Shown: positions 17,596 through 26,800 of the stretch, one piece after another
Position numbering within the stretch: the stretch's first letter is position 1
How the letters are laid out: each line of letters opens with the position of its first letter
Origin: Oceanobacter mangrovi
GTDB lineage: Bacteria > Pseudomonadota > Gammaproteobacteria > Pseudomonadales > Oceanobacteraceae
Direction of reading: 5' to 3'
Assembly (NCBI RefSeq): GCF_019740315.1
Contig: NZ_JAHXZR010000005.1
Location: 1 to 64,000, forward strand
DNA: 64,000 nucleotides
Program-made: the position numbers and the translations under genes
The notes under the pieces: model-generated
Told to the model about the DNA's origin: nothing
Database searches by the model: none
The model's input: the letters and a program-made list of their open reading frames with translations, nothing else

Positions 17596-19122
17596 ATGAG
17601 AAATATTTACATTTTCAGTTACCCAAGACCGCCATTTCGAAATTTCGTCACTTTTAAGCCCACATTTCAGCCGTTAAAGTCATCTGGATCCCGCCAGCCT
17701 GTGGCCAACTACTGGTCCATTGGATTACTGGCAAGCAGTCTGTTGATGGCCCCCACCAGCGCACTGTCTCAAGCAGCAACCTGCCAACCTGGCGCCGCCT
17801 GCAGCCAGCAAAGCGGCTGGGCCGATACATCCATCACAAGCTTGTCCAGCGCCGTTCAACGGGCACTGGAACACGACGCCACCCTTTCTACTGCTCGCCA
17901 ACAACGTCAGGTCGTACGATTTCAAACCGATCAGGCCCGTGCGCCACTGTTGCCACAACTGTCATTGCAACTGGACTACAACCAATATTCTGAGCGAGGC
18001 CGAGGACTGACCGGCAGCAGCCAGTCCGGCTATAGCGACTACGAAATCCGTAGTCTCAGTGCCAGCCTGCAACAAAGCCTGTTTAACGCCGGTGACTGGT
18101 ATCGTTATCAGGCCGCCCTGTCCGCCGACCGCCAGGCGGCCATGACGTTACAGGCTGCACAGCAGGATTTATTACTGCGAACCAGCAGTGCCTGGTTCAA
18201 CACCTTGCGCCAGCAGGATCTGTTGGCAACGCTGGAAAGCGAGCTGGAAGCATTACAACAAAGCTGGCAACAGAGCCGCCGCCGCCATGAAGCCGGTCTG
18301 GTAGTCTCACTGGAGGTACAGGAAGCGCGTGCGCGGATTGACCAGACCCTCGCCACACTGGTGCAGGCGCGCAATGATCTGCAGTTGGCGCGGCTGCAAT
18401 TGCAACAACTGACAGGCGTAACCATTGCTGCCTTACCGAGCCTGGGCACTGTCAGGGTTCTGGAAGACAAGAGCCAGCAACAGTGGCTGGCGCTCGCAAC
18501 GGGCAATAGCCTGGAATTGCAACAGGCCGGTCTTAGCCAGCAGCAAGCAGTCCAGGACAGGCAAGCCAGCCGCATGGACCTGCTTCCCAACGTGACACTG
18601 AATGCTGGCATCAGTCGTGAAGTTGAGGATGCCTGGCGTTATTCCGACGATGGCACTGGCACACCGCTTGACACCAACAGTCGATATATTGGCATTCAGG
18701 TTTCGGTGCCGCTGTATCAGGGGGGTGGTTCCTATGCCGCCAGCCGTGCTGCTGCCGCCACTCTGGCCGAACGTCAACAGCAGCTGCGACTGCAGCAACA
18801 ATTATTGGAAACCGGCGTCCTCAGCCTCTATGCCCAACTGCAAAACCAGCAGGCCAGTATTGATGCCAGACAGCAGGCGCTGACGTCCGCCAACGCCACT
18901 CTGGCAGCAACCGAAGCAGCCTGGAACACAGGCTTGAGAAGATTTATTGATGTATTGAATGCTCGCCAGGCACGTTATGACGCCGAACGGGAACTGGCAG
19001 CCAGCCGCTATGATTACCTGATCAGCTGGTTGTCATTACACCGGGTCGCCGGAACCCTGGATAGCGAAGTGATTGCAGAACTGGATTCAGCGATTGAACC
19101 GCAGCACCGTCAAGGGGGCTGA
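17596..19122 (+). CDS. TolC-like outer-membrane channel protein
   Basis: 508 residues, outer-membrane factor family. The start has AGG 7 nt upstream, and the long N-terminus is followed by a signal-like segment (GLLASSLLMAPTSALSQA). The body shows two duplicated helical-hairpin repeats typical of TolC, rich in Gln/Ala/Leu (SSAVQRALEHDATLSTARQQ; LPNVTLNAGIS; VPLYQGG; DVLNARQARYDAEREL). It diverges from the entC-to-RND operon across a shared Fur box, so it is the natural third part of that RND-MFP exporter. A role as general TolC or type I secretion channel cannot be excluded. Confidence 0.9.
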   Translation: MRNIYIFSYPRPPFRNFVTFKPTFQPLKSSGSRQPVANYWSIGLLASSLLMAPTSALSQAATCQPGAACSQQSGWADTSITSLSSAVQRALEHDATLSTARQQRQVVRFQTDQARAPLLPQLSLQLDYNQYSERGRGLTGSSQSGYSDYEIRSLSASLQQSLFNAGDWYRYQAALSADRQAAMTLQAAQQDLLLRTSSAWFNTLRQQDLLATLESELEALQQSWQQSRRRHEAGLVVSLEVQEARARIDQTLATLVQARNDLQLARLQLQQLTGVTIAALPSLGTVRVLEDKSQQQWLALATGNSLELQQAGLSQQQAVQDRQASRMDLLPNVTLNAGISREVEDAWRYSDDGTGTPLDTNSRYIGIQVSVPLYQGGGSYAASRAAAATLAERQQQLRLQQQLLETGVLSLYAQLQNQQASIDARQQALTSANATLAATEAAWNTGLRRFIDVLNARQARYDAERELAASRYDYLISWLSLHRVAGTLDSEVIAELDSAIEPQHRQGG

Positions 19123-19145
19123 CGGCCAGACACAATACGGTGGAA

Positions 19146-19175
19146 GCAGGAATGGATCAGACGATCCGTTCCTGC
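19146..19175. terminator. Candidate bidirectional terminator between convergent genes
   Basis: A 13-bp stem with one G-T pair (GCAGGAATGGATC / GATCCGTTCCTGC) and a 4-nt loop lies between the convergent tolC-like and entD-like genes, overlapping the end of the latter. No T-tract follows. Confidence 0.4.
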
Positions 19176-20023
19176 GGTAACAATAGCCAGCTGACCATCA
19201 TGGTGGCGTCCGGCCAGCCACATTGCCAACCCAACTCAAACTGTTTTCCAGCCGGAAATTCAGCCGACAGAGTGCGTTTCAACTCCATCGTGCAGGAGTG
19301 ACCGCCTATTGCGACAACATCCGCATCACGATAATCAAAATACACGCCCACCAGTGGATATAACGCCTTGTAAAGAGACTCCTTGGCCGAAAACACCAGC
19401 GTCACCAGACAGCGCATAGTGTCTTCGTCACGGGTACCCATATGGCCAATCGCATCACTCAAAACGCCCTCAGCCACCCATTGCTTGAGACGCTCACGTT
19501 CAATGGCAGACGTCAGCACCGGCAATACGGCCATCGCTCGCTCATACGGCATACCACGGTCGATATCGATCCCGACACTTGCGAGCTGCTGTGCTGAAGC
19601 GGTAACGGCGATTGCCTTGCCAGCACAATGGCTGATAGAGCCAATCCGGTCGGCTGGCCAGAGCGGCTCACCAGCCGTTGCCCGTTCGACCCAGTGATGA
19701 GGAACATCCAGCGCATCTGAGGAATAACCCGGTTGGCTAACTGCAGCAGTTGCAGTCAGTTGGGCATCGGTGTGATTGAGCGACTGCCAGGCACAATAAC
19801 GGGCAGCAACAAATTCGGTTTGCCGCCTGACGGCTGCATTACGGCCCTCCGGCCAGCAGTGATCCAGCACGGCCGCGAAAGGCAAGGAAGTAAAGGCCGC
19901 AGAAGGATAGTTCCAGCCAACTGCGAAACCGGCACCACCAACGTCAAGCAACACCAGCTCCTGTAAAAGCAGAACTGGCAGCTCCAGTGGCGTAAGCCAG
20001 GAAAATATAGCGGAATGAGACAC
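19157..20023 (-). CDS. entD: 4'-phosphopantetheinyl transferase (EntD type)
   Basis: 288 residues, EntD/Sfp superfamily. It transfers phosphopantetheine from CoA to carrier domains, here the EntB aryl carrier and the two T domains of the NRPS. Motifs: GSISHCAGKAIAV, VGIDIDRGMPYERA (metal-binding acidic residues) and VFSAKESLYKALYP (catalytic Lys/Glu). It lies 76 bp downstream of the TonB receptor on the same strand and is probably co-transcribed with it under Fur control. Confidence 0.93.
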   Translation of the reverse strand: MSHSAIFSWLTPLELPVLLLQELVLLDVGGAGFAVGWNYPSAAFTSLPFAAVLDHCWPEGRNAAVRRQTEFVAARYCAWQSLNHTDAQLTATAAVSQPGYSSDALDVPHHWVERATAGEPLWPADRIGSISHCAGKAIAVTASAQQLASVGIDIDRGMPYERAMAVLPVLTSAIERERLKQWVAEGVLSDAIGHMGTRDEDTMRCLVTLVFSAKESLYKALYPLVGVYFDYRDADVVAIGGHSCTMELKRTLSAEFPAGKQFELGWQCGWPDATMMVSWLLLPQERIV

Positions 20024-20099
20024 TCGAACCCCCTGTGCTCCTCACCCGTTGGAATGAGGAGCATAGGCACACCATAAAACTGGTGGATTACAGCCCCGC

Positions 20100-22031
20100 T
20101 TAGAAGTTGTAAGTACCACCTACAAAATAGTTTCGTCCCAACTGTACGGTATTAACGTTGGCATCCATGTTCTGCAGGTTCACATCCGCCAGGTTGTTTA
20201 CCCCGAATTTGATATCCAGATCGTCTGTTGCAGCCAGTTTGAAATTCAGGTCAGTACGGTAATACGACATTTTGACGTATTGAGTACCGACACCACTAAC
20301 CCAATACGAATAATTAATACCACCAATGTAATTAACTTTCAGCATTGTCTTGAGAGAATCGGTTGTTTGCCAATCAATTGACAGATTGGCCTGGTGCTCT
20401 GGGCGATCCTCTACCACTGCGCCATCCTCGTCCTTGACGATCAGACGTGTGTAGTTTGCGGTGGTAAACCAATCGGTGCCGAGCTGCAGATCACCGCTCA
20501 TTTCGTAACCTTTCGAGGTCACCTTGCTGCGGTTAACCCACTGCGGATAGTAGGTGCCATTGACCGCATCACCCAGTTCGCGCTCAATCTTATCCTTCAC
20601 ATCGGTCTTGAAGACGTCGGCGGACAATGACCAAATTGGCTGAACCACTTCAATACCAAATTCTTTCGACACACTGCTTTCCGGCTTCAGGTCCGGGTTA
20701 CCCGGAATATAGCAGCTGCCGCCACAGCTGATTTCGTTGTATTCAGGGCTCAGGTAACGACCGTCAGGAGCCTTGAATGCCTTGCCTGCGCCACCTTTCA
20801 GGGTTACCGAATCATTCAGCTGATAGACCAGATAAGCTTTGGGAGACACATGACCACCAAACACTTCATGATGGTCATAGCGGCCACCCAGGGTCAGCAG
20901 CAAATCATCAGTCAGAGCCAGTTCGTCCTGCAGGAAACCGGCATATTGATCAATGCTGTACTTACCGGTTTCAACATAGTTAACCGGGTCTTCCAGTTCC
21001 TGATGACGGAAATCCAGGCCCGCGACCAGCGAGTGAATACCCTGCATCGTAGTGGCGTAGGTTTTACCGTAGATGTTGCTTTCCTGGGTATGGTGTTGCG
21101 GCACGGTATAGCTGGTGTTGTAGTCATCAACATCACTGTTTTCGTACTTCAGAAATGCCGTGGTGTTGAAGTCGCCAAACTCACCGGTGTGAGTCACTGC
21201 GACGTCATAACGGGTAATGCTCTGATCACGATAGCTACCGCTGCTGTACAGCTGACGTGGACGATCATCCTGGTTGTAGCCAAGGTCAATATCCACGCTC
21301 TGGTTATCAGCAATATCCAGCGTCAGGGTTGAAGCCAGGTTAGTAGACTGCTTTTCTTCCTGTTCAGGTACATCATCTTCACTGTTGGCGTACCAGGCAT
21401 CCCGGGAATAGGTTTCAGCAGTAACAGACAGGCTGGCCATATCGGTCAGCGAACCCATTACGTTACCACCTACCCGATAACGGTTGCCTTCATCACCGGA
21501 AGTCACGCTGGTGTAGTCAGCACCCACGGAACCACGCCAGTCGCCAGCGGATTTTTTGGTAATGATGTTGATCACACCACCAATCGCATCGGAGCCATAC
21601 AGCGCTGCCATCGGGCCACGAATCACCTCTACCCGCTCAATCGCAGACATCGGGATAGAGTTGAAGTCCGCATCACTGCCTTTTGCAAACGCACCACCGG
21701 AAGAAATACGCTTGCCGTTCACCAGCATCAGCGTGTATTGGCCTTCCAGACCACGGATCTGGATTTCATCACGGCCTGATGTATCAGACAGGTTGTTCAC
21801 ACCAGCGGTAATGCGCAGCAGGTCACCCAGGCTGTCCACCGGGCTGGATTCGATCTGTTCTGCAGTCATCACACTGGTGAAAGCCGGCGCTGTTTCGATT
21901 GCTCGCGCAGACATAGTCGCACTGACAACCACTTCCTCCATGACCGGATTTTCGTCCGTTTCTTCAGCCCAGGCCTGGGCCGCTACTGCATTGGCCACTA
22001 CCAGTGCCACAAAAAGCTGCTTGCGTTGCAT
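20100..22031 (-). CDS. TonB-dependent catecholate siderophore receptor (CirA/IrgA/FepA-like)
   Basis: 643 residues. It imports the ferric siderophore across the outer membrane using TonB energy. It has a signal peptide (residues 1-22, ending AWA), the TonB box MEEVVVSATM, a plug domain with the IRGLEGQYTLMLVNGKRI segment and the RGPMAALYGSDAIGGVINII motif, a 22-strand barrel, and a terminal phenylalanine (GGTYNF). The length suits CirA/IrgA-type receptors of linear or hydrolysed catecholates better than FepA (~720 residues). A Fur box lies just upstream. Confidence 0.94.
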   Translation of the reverse strand: MQRKQLFVALVVANAVAAQAWAEETDENPVMEEVVVSATMSARAIETAPAFTSVMTAEQIESSPVDSLGDLLRITAGVNNLSDTSGRDEIQIRGLEGQYTLMLVNGKRISSGGAFAKGSDADFNSIPMSAIERVEVIRGPMAALYGSDAIGGVINIITKKSAGDWRGSVGADYTSVTSGDEGNRYRVGGNVMGSLTDMASLSVTAETYSRDAWYANSEDDVPEQEEKQSTNLASTLTLDIADNQSVDIDLGYNQDDRPRQLYSSGSYRDQSITRYDVAVTHTGEFGDFNTTAFLKYENSDVDDYNTSYTVPQHHTQESNIYGKTYATTMQGIHSLVAGLDFRHQELEDPVNYVETGKYSIDQYAGFLQDELALTDDLLLTLGGRYDHHEVFGGHVSPKAYLVYQLNDSVTLKGGAGKAFKAPDGRYLSPEYNEISCGGSCYIPGNPDLKPESSVSKEFGIEVVQPIWSLSADVFKTDVKDKIERELGDAVNGTYYPQWVNRSKVTSKGYEMSGDLQLGTDWFTTANYTRLIVKDEDGAVVEDRPEHQANLSIDWQTTDSLKTMLKVNYIGGINYSYWVSGVGTQYVKMSYYRTDLNFKLAATDDLDIKFGVNNLADVNLQNMDANVNTVQLGRNYFVGGTYNF

Positions 22032-22055
22032 TGCTTGATCCTCAATCCCATCTCA

Positions 22056-22077
22056 TTTGATATTAATTATCATTTGT
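22056..22077. promoter_or_regulatory. Fur box upstream of the TonB receptor
   Basis: TTTGATATTAATTATCATTTG matches the Fur palindrome well (GATATTAATTATC core) and lies about 25-45 bp before the receptor start codon. It is about 170 bp from the divergent fes-like gene and may serve only the receptor unit. Confidence 0.75.
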
Positions 22078-22166
22078 AAATGCTAGTGAGATTCAAATCA
22101 ATACCGTAATGAGAAATTTTTCGTCAAGACATGAAACTTTTTGCTTTTGTGCTACTCATGCCAACT

Positions 22167-22192
22167 TTAATTGATAACTATTTGCATTTGAT
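22167..22192. promoter_or_regulatory. Possible second Fur box, upstream of fes-like gene
   Basis: AATTGATAACTATTTGCATTTGATAG contains GATAACTATTTGCATTT, a degenerate Fur-like pattern 55-80 bp before the fes-like start. The match is much poorer than the other two boxes. It is the best candidate for iron control of the fes-mbtH-NRPS-entS operon. Confidence 0.45.
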
Positions 22193-22249
22193 AGAACACC
22201 AGAATAACATCTGCCCAGATTTCAATCATTACAGCGGGAGGACCCGGCT

Positions 22250-23566
22250 ATGAATCCGCAAATCTGTGCATCCAGTCGCCGACCGACTCACCCCGCCCCG
22301 GCTGAAAAATGGCTTAAGGAAATAGCCACAGGTACAGATCAGTGGTGGCTACAGGTCGCTCAACAAGGAACCCCCCTGGTTTTGGAGCAGGATCAATACG
22401 GCTGTGAACTGATGTTCCTGTGGCGCCAGCCAGTCGCTGAAGAAACACCGGGGGCGGTTCTGATTGAACTGTTTTCCGCCACCGCTCACCCCTGCGACGA
22501 ACTGACAGTCATGACACATTTGAGCGGCACCGACGTCTGGTACTGGCAGATCCGCTTGCCTGCCAACTGGCGTGGCAGTTATCGACTGGTACCGGTGCCG
22601 AAACACCGTTTACCGGCGCCGATGCCAGCCGCTCGGCGATTGCGGCGGCAGTGGTGGATTGAAGTACTGGAGCAATTTGCCGAAGCAGATACGCTCAATC
22701 CCAACCCGTCCTATGGTGCTTTGGAACAATCGCCGTTGAGCTGGTTTGACCTGGGTTTGGGTGACAACAACCGGGTTCAGCCCATTGCGCCAGCTGGCCA
22801 GCGATACGTAGTTGACTGGCATAGCGAATTACTGGCGAATCAGCGCGAAGTGCTGCTTTACCGGACCTCCAGCCTGTCCGAATCGGCAGCAGGCAGCGCT
22901 GCACGACCATTGATCCTGTTGCTGGATGGCCAGTGGTGGAGCCGCGAGTTACCGGTATTTGAAGAGCTTGATCAGCTGACGGTCGAAGGCCTGTTGCCTG
23001 CTGCTGATTACCTGCTGCTGCCATCGCTCGATAACGACACCCGCTATCGGGAACTGGGCGATTCCGGGTCATTCTGGCAGGCCTTGCAGCAAGAACTATT
23101 GCCACTACTGCAAAGCCAGATCCGTGATTTGGCCAGCCAGGTTGAACTGGTCACTGGCCAGAGTCTGGGAGGTCTGGCGGCCCTGGTCGCGCATTTACAG
23201 TGGCCAGAGCAGTTTGCCGCCGCGTTGTGCCAGTCGTCGTCATTCTGGTGGAATGACGTCACCTTCGCCGATATGGATCATCCGCACCCGGAACAGGCAC
23301 CACTGATTCAGCAGGTGCTGCATGAACGCTTTCCACAACCACAATTACGACGCCGGGTAATGCTGCAGGCTGGCCGTTATGAACCCGGCATGGACCGGTT
23401 GTCGGCCTTCATGCACCAGGCCCTGCGTCTCACCGGCCATCACAGCCGCTTTGATTATTTCAATGGCGGGCATGATCGCATTTGCTGGCGCTCTGCCTTG
23501 TTGGAAGGCATCTGTCAGCATTTTTCTGCCAACCCGTTTCTGGCCAAAGGAGGATCTGGATTATGA
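22250..23566 (+). CDS. fes: Enterochelin esterase-like protein (Fes)
   Basis: 438 residues. Fes hydrolyses the ester bonds of ferric tri-catecholate siderophores in the cytoplasm to release iron. It has an N-terminal beta-sandwich domain (residues ~1-190, including LMFLWRQP and WYWQIRLPANWRGSYRLVP, typical of Fes) and a C-terminal alpha/beta hydrolase. The hydrolase has the nucleophile motif GQSLGG, an acidic segment (AGRYEPGMDRL) and the catalytic histidine in NGGHDRICWR. No signal peptide is seen. The SD is GGGAGG. It overlaps the mbtH-like gene by 4 bases (ATGA). An esterase here implies that the product contains ester (lactone) linkages. Confidence 0.93.
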   Translation: MNPQICASSRRPTHPAPAEKWLKEIATGTDQWWLQVAQQGTPLVLEQDQYGCELMFLWRQPVAEETPGAVLIELFSATAHPCDELTVMTHLSGTDVWYWQIRLPANWRGSYRLVPVPKHRLPAPMPAARRLRRQWWIEVLEQFAEADTLNPNPSYGALEQSPLSWFDLGLGDNNRVQPIAPAGQRYVVDWHSELLANQREVLLYRTSSLSESAAGSAARPLILLLDGQWWSRELPVFEELDQLTVEGLLPAADYLLLPSLDNDTRYRELGDSGSFWQALQQELLPLLQSQIRDLASQVELVTGQSLGGLAALVAHLQWPEQFAAALCQSSSFWWNDVTFADMDHPHPEQAPLIQQVLHERFPQPQLRRRVMLQAGRYEPGMDRLSAFMHQALRLTGHHSRFDYFNGGHDRICWRSALLEGICQHFSANPFLAKGGSGL

Positions 23567-23808
23567 GCCAGCTGAACAATAACTACGTGAATCCATTCGA
23601 CGATGTCAGTTTGCCCTTCACTGTGCTGCGCAATCATCAGCAGCAATACAGTCTGTGGCCGCAATTCGCCGCCCAGCCAGCAGGCTGGAGCCTGTGCTTT
23701 GGCCCAGCCAGCCAGCAGCAATGCATCGAGTGGGTCGAACAGCACTGGCAGGACATCCGTCCCATGGCCAGTCCGGCCGTGACGACCTCTGAACAGGCCC
23801 CTCTCTAA
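23563..23808 (+). CDS. MbtH-like protein (YbdZ), NRPS adenylation chaperone
   Basis: 81 residues, too small to stand out among open frames. The start is ATG 23563, with AGGAGG 11 nt upstream, overlapping the fes stop. Conserved MbtH features are visible: NPFDD, FTVLRNHQQQYSLWP, PAGW, then a Cys and WVEQHWQDIRP. MbtH proteins bind and activate adenylation domains of partner NRPSs, here the large enzyme that starts 87 bp downstream. The C-terminal tail after IRP is about 14 residues. Confidence 0.95.
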   Translation: MSQLNNNYVNPFDDVSLPFTVLRNHQQQYSLWPQFAAQPAGWSLCFGPASQQQCIEWVEQHWQDIRPMASPAVTTSEQAPL

Positions 23809-23894
23809 ACCCTGATTTATCCAATATTTGTACGCAGCCGACGGGATCACTTTTACACCCGGGACTACGCACGCCTTGAGTAAGGAAAAGCACC

Positions 23895-26800
23895 ATGACC
23901 AGTGCCCATTTGAATGCTGCTTCTGAACTGGCGCAACACCCTGCTGCCAACACCGGGGTGACCGATTCCGGCACGGTCAGCTGGCGGTCTGCGCCCATGC
24001 TGGACGGCCAACAAGCGATCTGGCTGGCCGATCAGCTGGGTGAAGAAGACCATGTTTACGCCATCAGCCACTGTGTTGAATTGCGCGGCCAGCTGAACGC
24101 AGACTATTTGCAGCAGGCTATTCGAATGGGCATTGCGGAAGCAGATACCGTCTGTGCCCGCTATCCACTGTCGAGCGCCACAAACCCGCAAACCACCGCT
24201 GGTATAGCGCCAATGCAACTGGCGTCCGGCCTCAACTGGCAGGATGTTGAAGCCCCGCGCTGGCTTGATGCGACCGAATTAGCAGGCGCAACCAGCAGCA
24301 TGAACGCCGCCGAACTGCGGCAGCTGGCGTTTGACTGGATGTGGCAACAAAGCCGCGAACCTTATTCGGTAAGCTCCCCACAACCACTGCAACAACAGCA
24401 GGTTATTATTCGGCTCTCCAACACCGACGAGAGCCAGCCCGACAGCCCGCAGCATTGGCTCTGGTTCCAGAAATTCCACCACCTGATGCTGGATGGTTTC
24501 AGTTTCACCGCACTGACCCGCCGTATCAGTGATATTTATCAGCAGCTGTGGCACCAACAGCCAGTGTCGGCCAGCCCCTTCACAGCAGTCGCCGATGTCA
24601 GCAACGAATATCAGCAATACCGGCACAGCGAGGCCTGGCAGCAGGACAAACAATTCTGGTTCGACAACTGCGCCACTGCTTCGCCGGTCTACACCTTATC
24701 CCGACAGGGTCCAGCCAATGACCTGCCAACCGCTCGCATTGTCAGTCACCAGCAATGGCTCGATGCCGAGACCCTGAGCCAGCTGCATCAATTGTCTCAG
24801 CAGCTGGGTAACGAGCTGAAAGCCTCACAAAAACCGGCGCTGTCGGACTGGATCATGGCCTGGCTGACCGCCTATCTGGCCCGCTACACCGGCCTCAACC
24901 GTCACCGTGTTGGCGTACCCTTTATGCGTCGTATGGGTTCCGCTGCCATTCGCTCCACCGCACCAGTAGTCAATGTTCTGCCAGTGCAACTGGATCTCGA
25001 AGAGCACACCGACTGGCTCGAACTGGCCTGCCATATCAAACAACAGTTGAAAACCGTACGCCGCCACCAGCGTTACGACGCCGAACAGATCCAGCGCGAT
25101 CAGCAACACCTAAATGACCAATCAGGCAAACTGTATGGGCCGCTGCTGAACTACAAACTGTTCGATTTCCAGTTGCAGCTGCCCGCTGCCGAGGCCGAAA
25201 CCCACCATCTGGCTACCGGTCCGATTGACGATTTTGAATTTGGCATTCTGGTTCATGACGACCGTATTCTGCTGGAACTGCGTGCTGAACAGGGTCGTTA
25301 CCAGCCAGAAGAACTGCAACAACACGGCGAACGCTTGCAGCAGCTGCTGCAACACTGGCTGGAGCACCCCAAAACAGCGGTTCAGCAATTACCCTTGCTG
25401 ACCGCAACCGAGCATCAGCAACTGCAGCAGTGGAGCAACGGCCTGCAGGTCGAACCTGAGGCTGGTCAGCAAACCATCCTGGCGACGCTGTTTGCATCGT
25501 TACAGGCACAACCGGCTCAAACCGCGCTGATCTGCGGCGAGCAGCAACTCAGTAACGAACAGGTTCAGCAGCGCATCCAGCAACTGAGCCACTGGCTGAT
25601 TCAACAACAATGCGGCCCTGGCACCATAGTCGCAGTCGCGATTCCCCGTTCGGTCGATGCCTTGCTGGCGATGCTGGCGGTAATGAACAGTGGCGCAACC
25701 TTTATGCCGGTGGATCTGGATTATCCGGCCGAGCGTATTGCCATGATGTGCGAAGATGCCGCCCCCTCATTGCTGCTGAGCCGCTCGGATGCGGAAGCTG
25801 ACTTCCCCAGCAGCCTGCCACGGCTGAACATCGACCAGCAGCAAGCCGAAATCGAAGCGATGCCGAACGGGCCGGTCACCGATCAGCATCGCCTGTCGCC
25901 CTTGTGCCGCCAGCATATCGCCTATGTGATTTTTACCTCTGGCAGTACTGGCCGCCCCAAAGGTGTAATGAACAGCCACGGCGCCTTGCTGAACCTGCTG
26001 ACCTCCCACCGCCAGAGCATCTATTCACCGGCCCTCGAACAACAGCAACAGAATCATCCAGGGCGGCCGTTGATGGCAGCCCACACCCATTCGTTTTCGT
26101 TTGATTCTTCCTGGCTGCAGGTGTTCTGGCTGGTACTGGGGCAAACCCTGGTGATCTTCGATGAACAACAGCGCCGTGATGCCCACGGGCTGGCGGAGTC
26201 CATTCGCCAGCTGCCCATCGACGCCCTTGATCTGCCCCCTTCGTTCTGTAGCCAGTTGCTGAATGCGTTGGAATTGCAGAATCAGCAAGCCGAATCAGCC
26301 CATTGGCCAACGCTGATTCTGATTGGTGGCGAAGCCGCACCGGCAGCCCTGTGGCAACAGTTGCGGCAGTTACATCAGCAGTATGGCTTACAGTCGCATA
26401 ACCTCTACGGACCAACCGAATACACAGTCGACACCTTGCGTGCCGCCATTGCCGAACATCCAGAGCCCGTTATCGGCCGACCGATTGGCAACACCCGCGC
26501 GCTGGTACTGGACGGCCGTTTGCGACAGCTGCCTGCAGGCGTCATTGGTGAGCTGTACCTCAGCGGTCGTGGACTGGCGAATGGTTATCTTGGCCGGGCC
26601 GACCTGACCGCCGCCCGTTTTGTCGCCAATCCATTCATCAGTGCCAGCTCGGCCAATGCCGAACGCATGTACAGGACCGGCGATCTGGTGCGTTGGTCTG
26701 AGCAGGGCCAACTGGAGTACCTCGGCCGCAGTGATGACCAGATCAAGATCCGTGGTTACCGGGTTGAGCTGGGTGAAGTTGAAAACGCCCTGTCGTTGCT

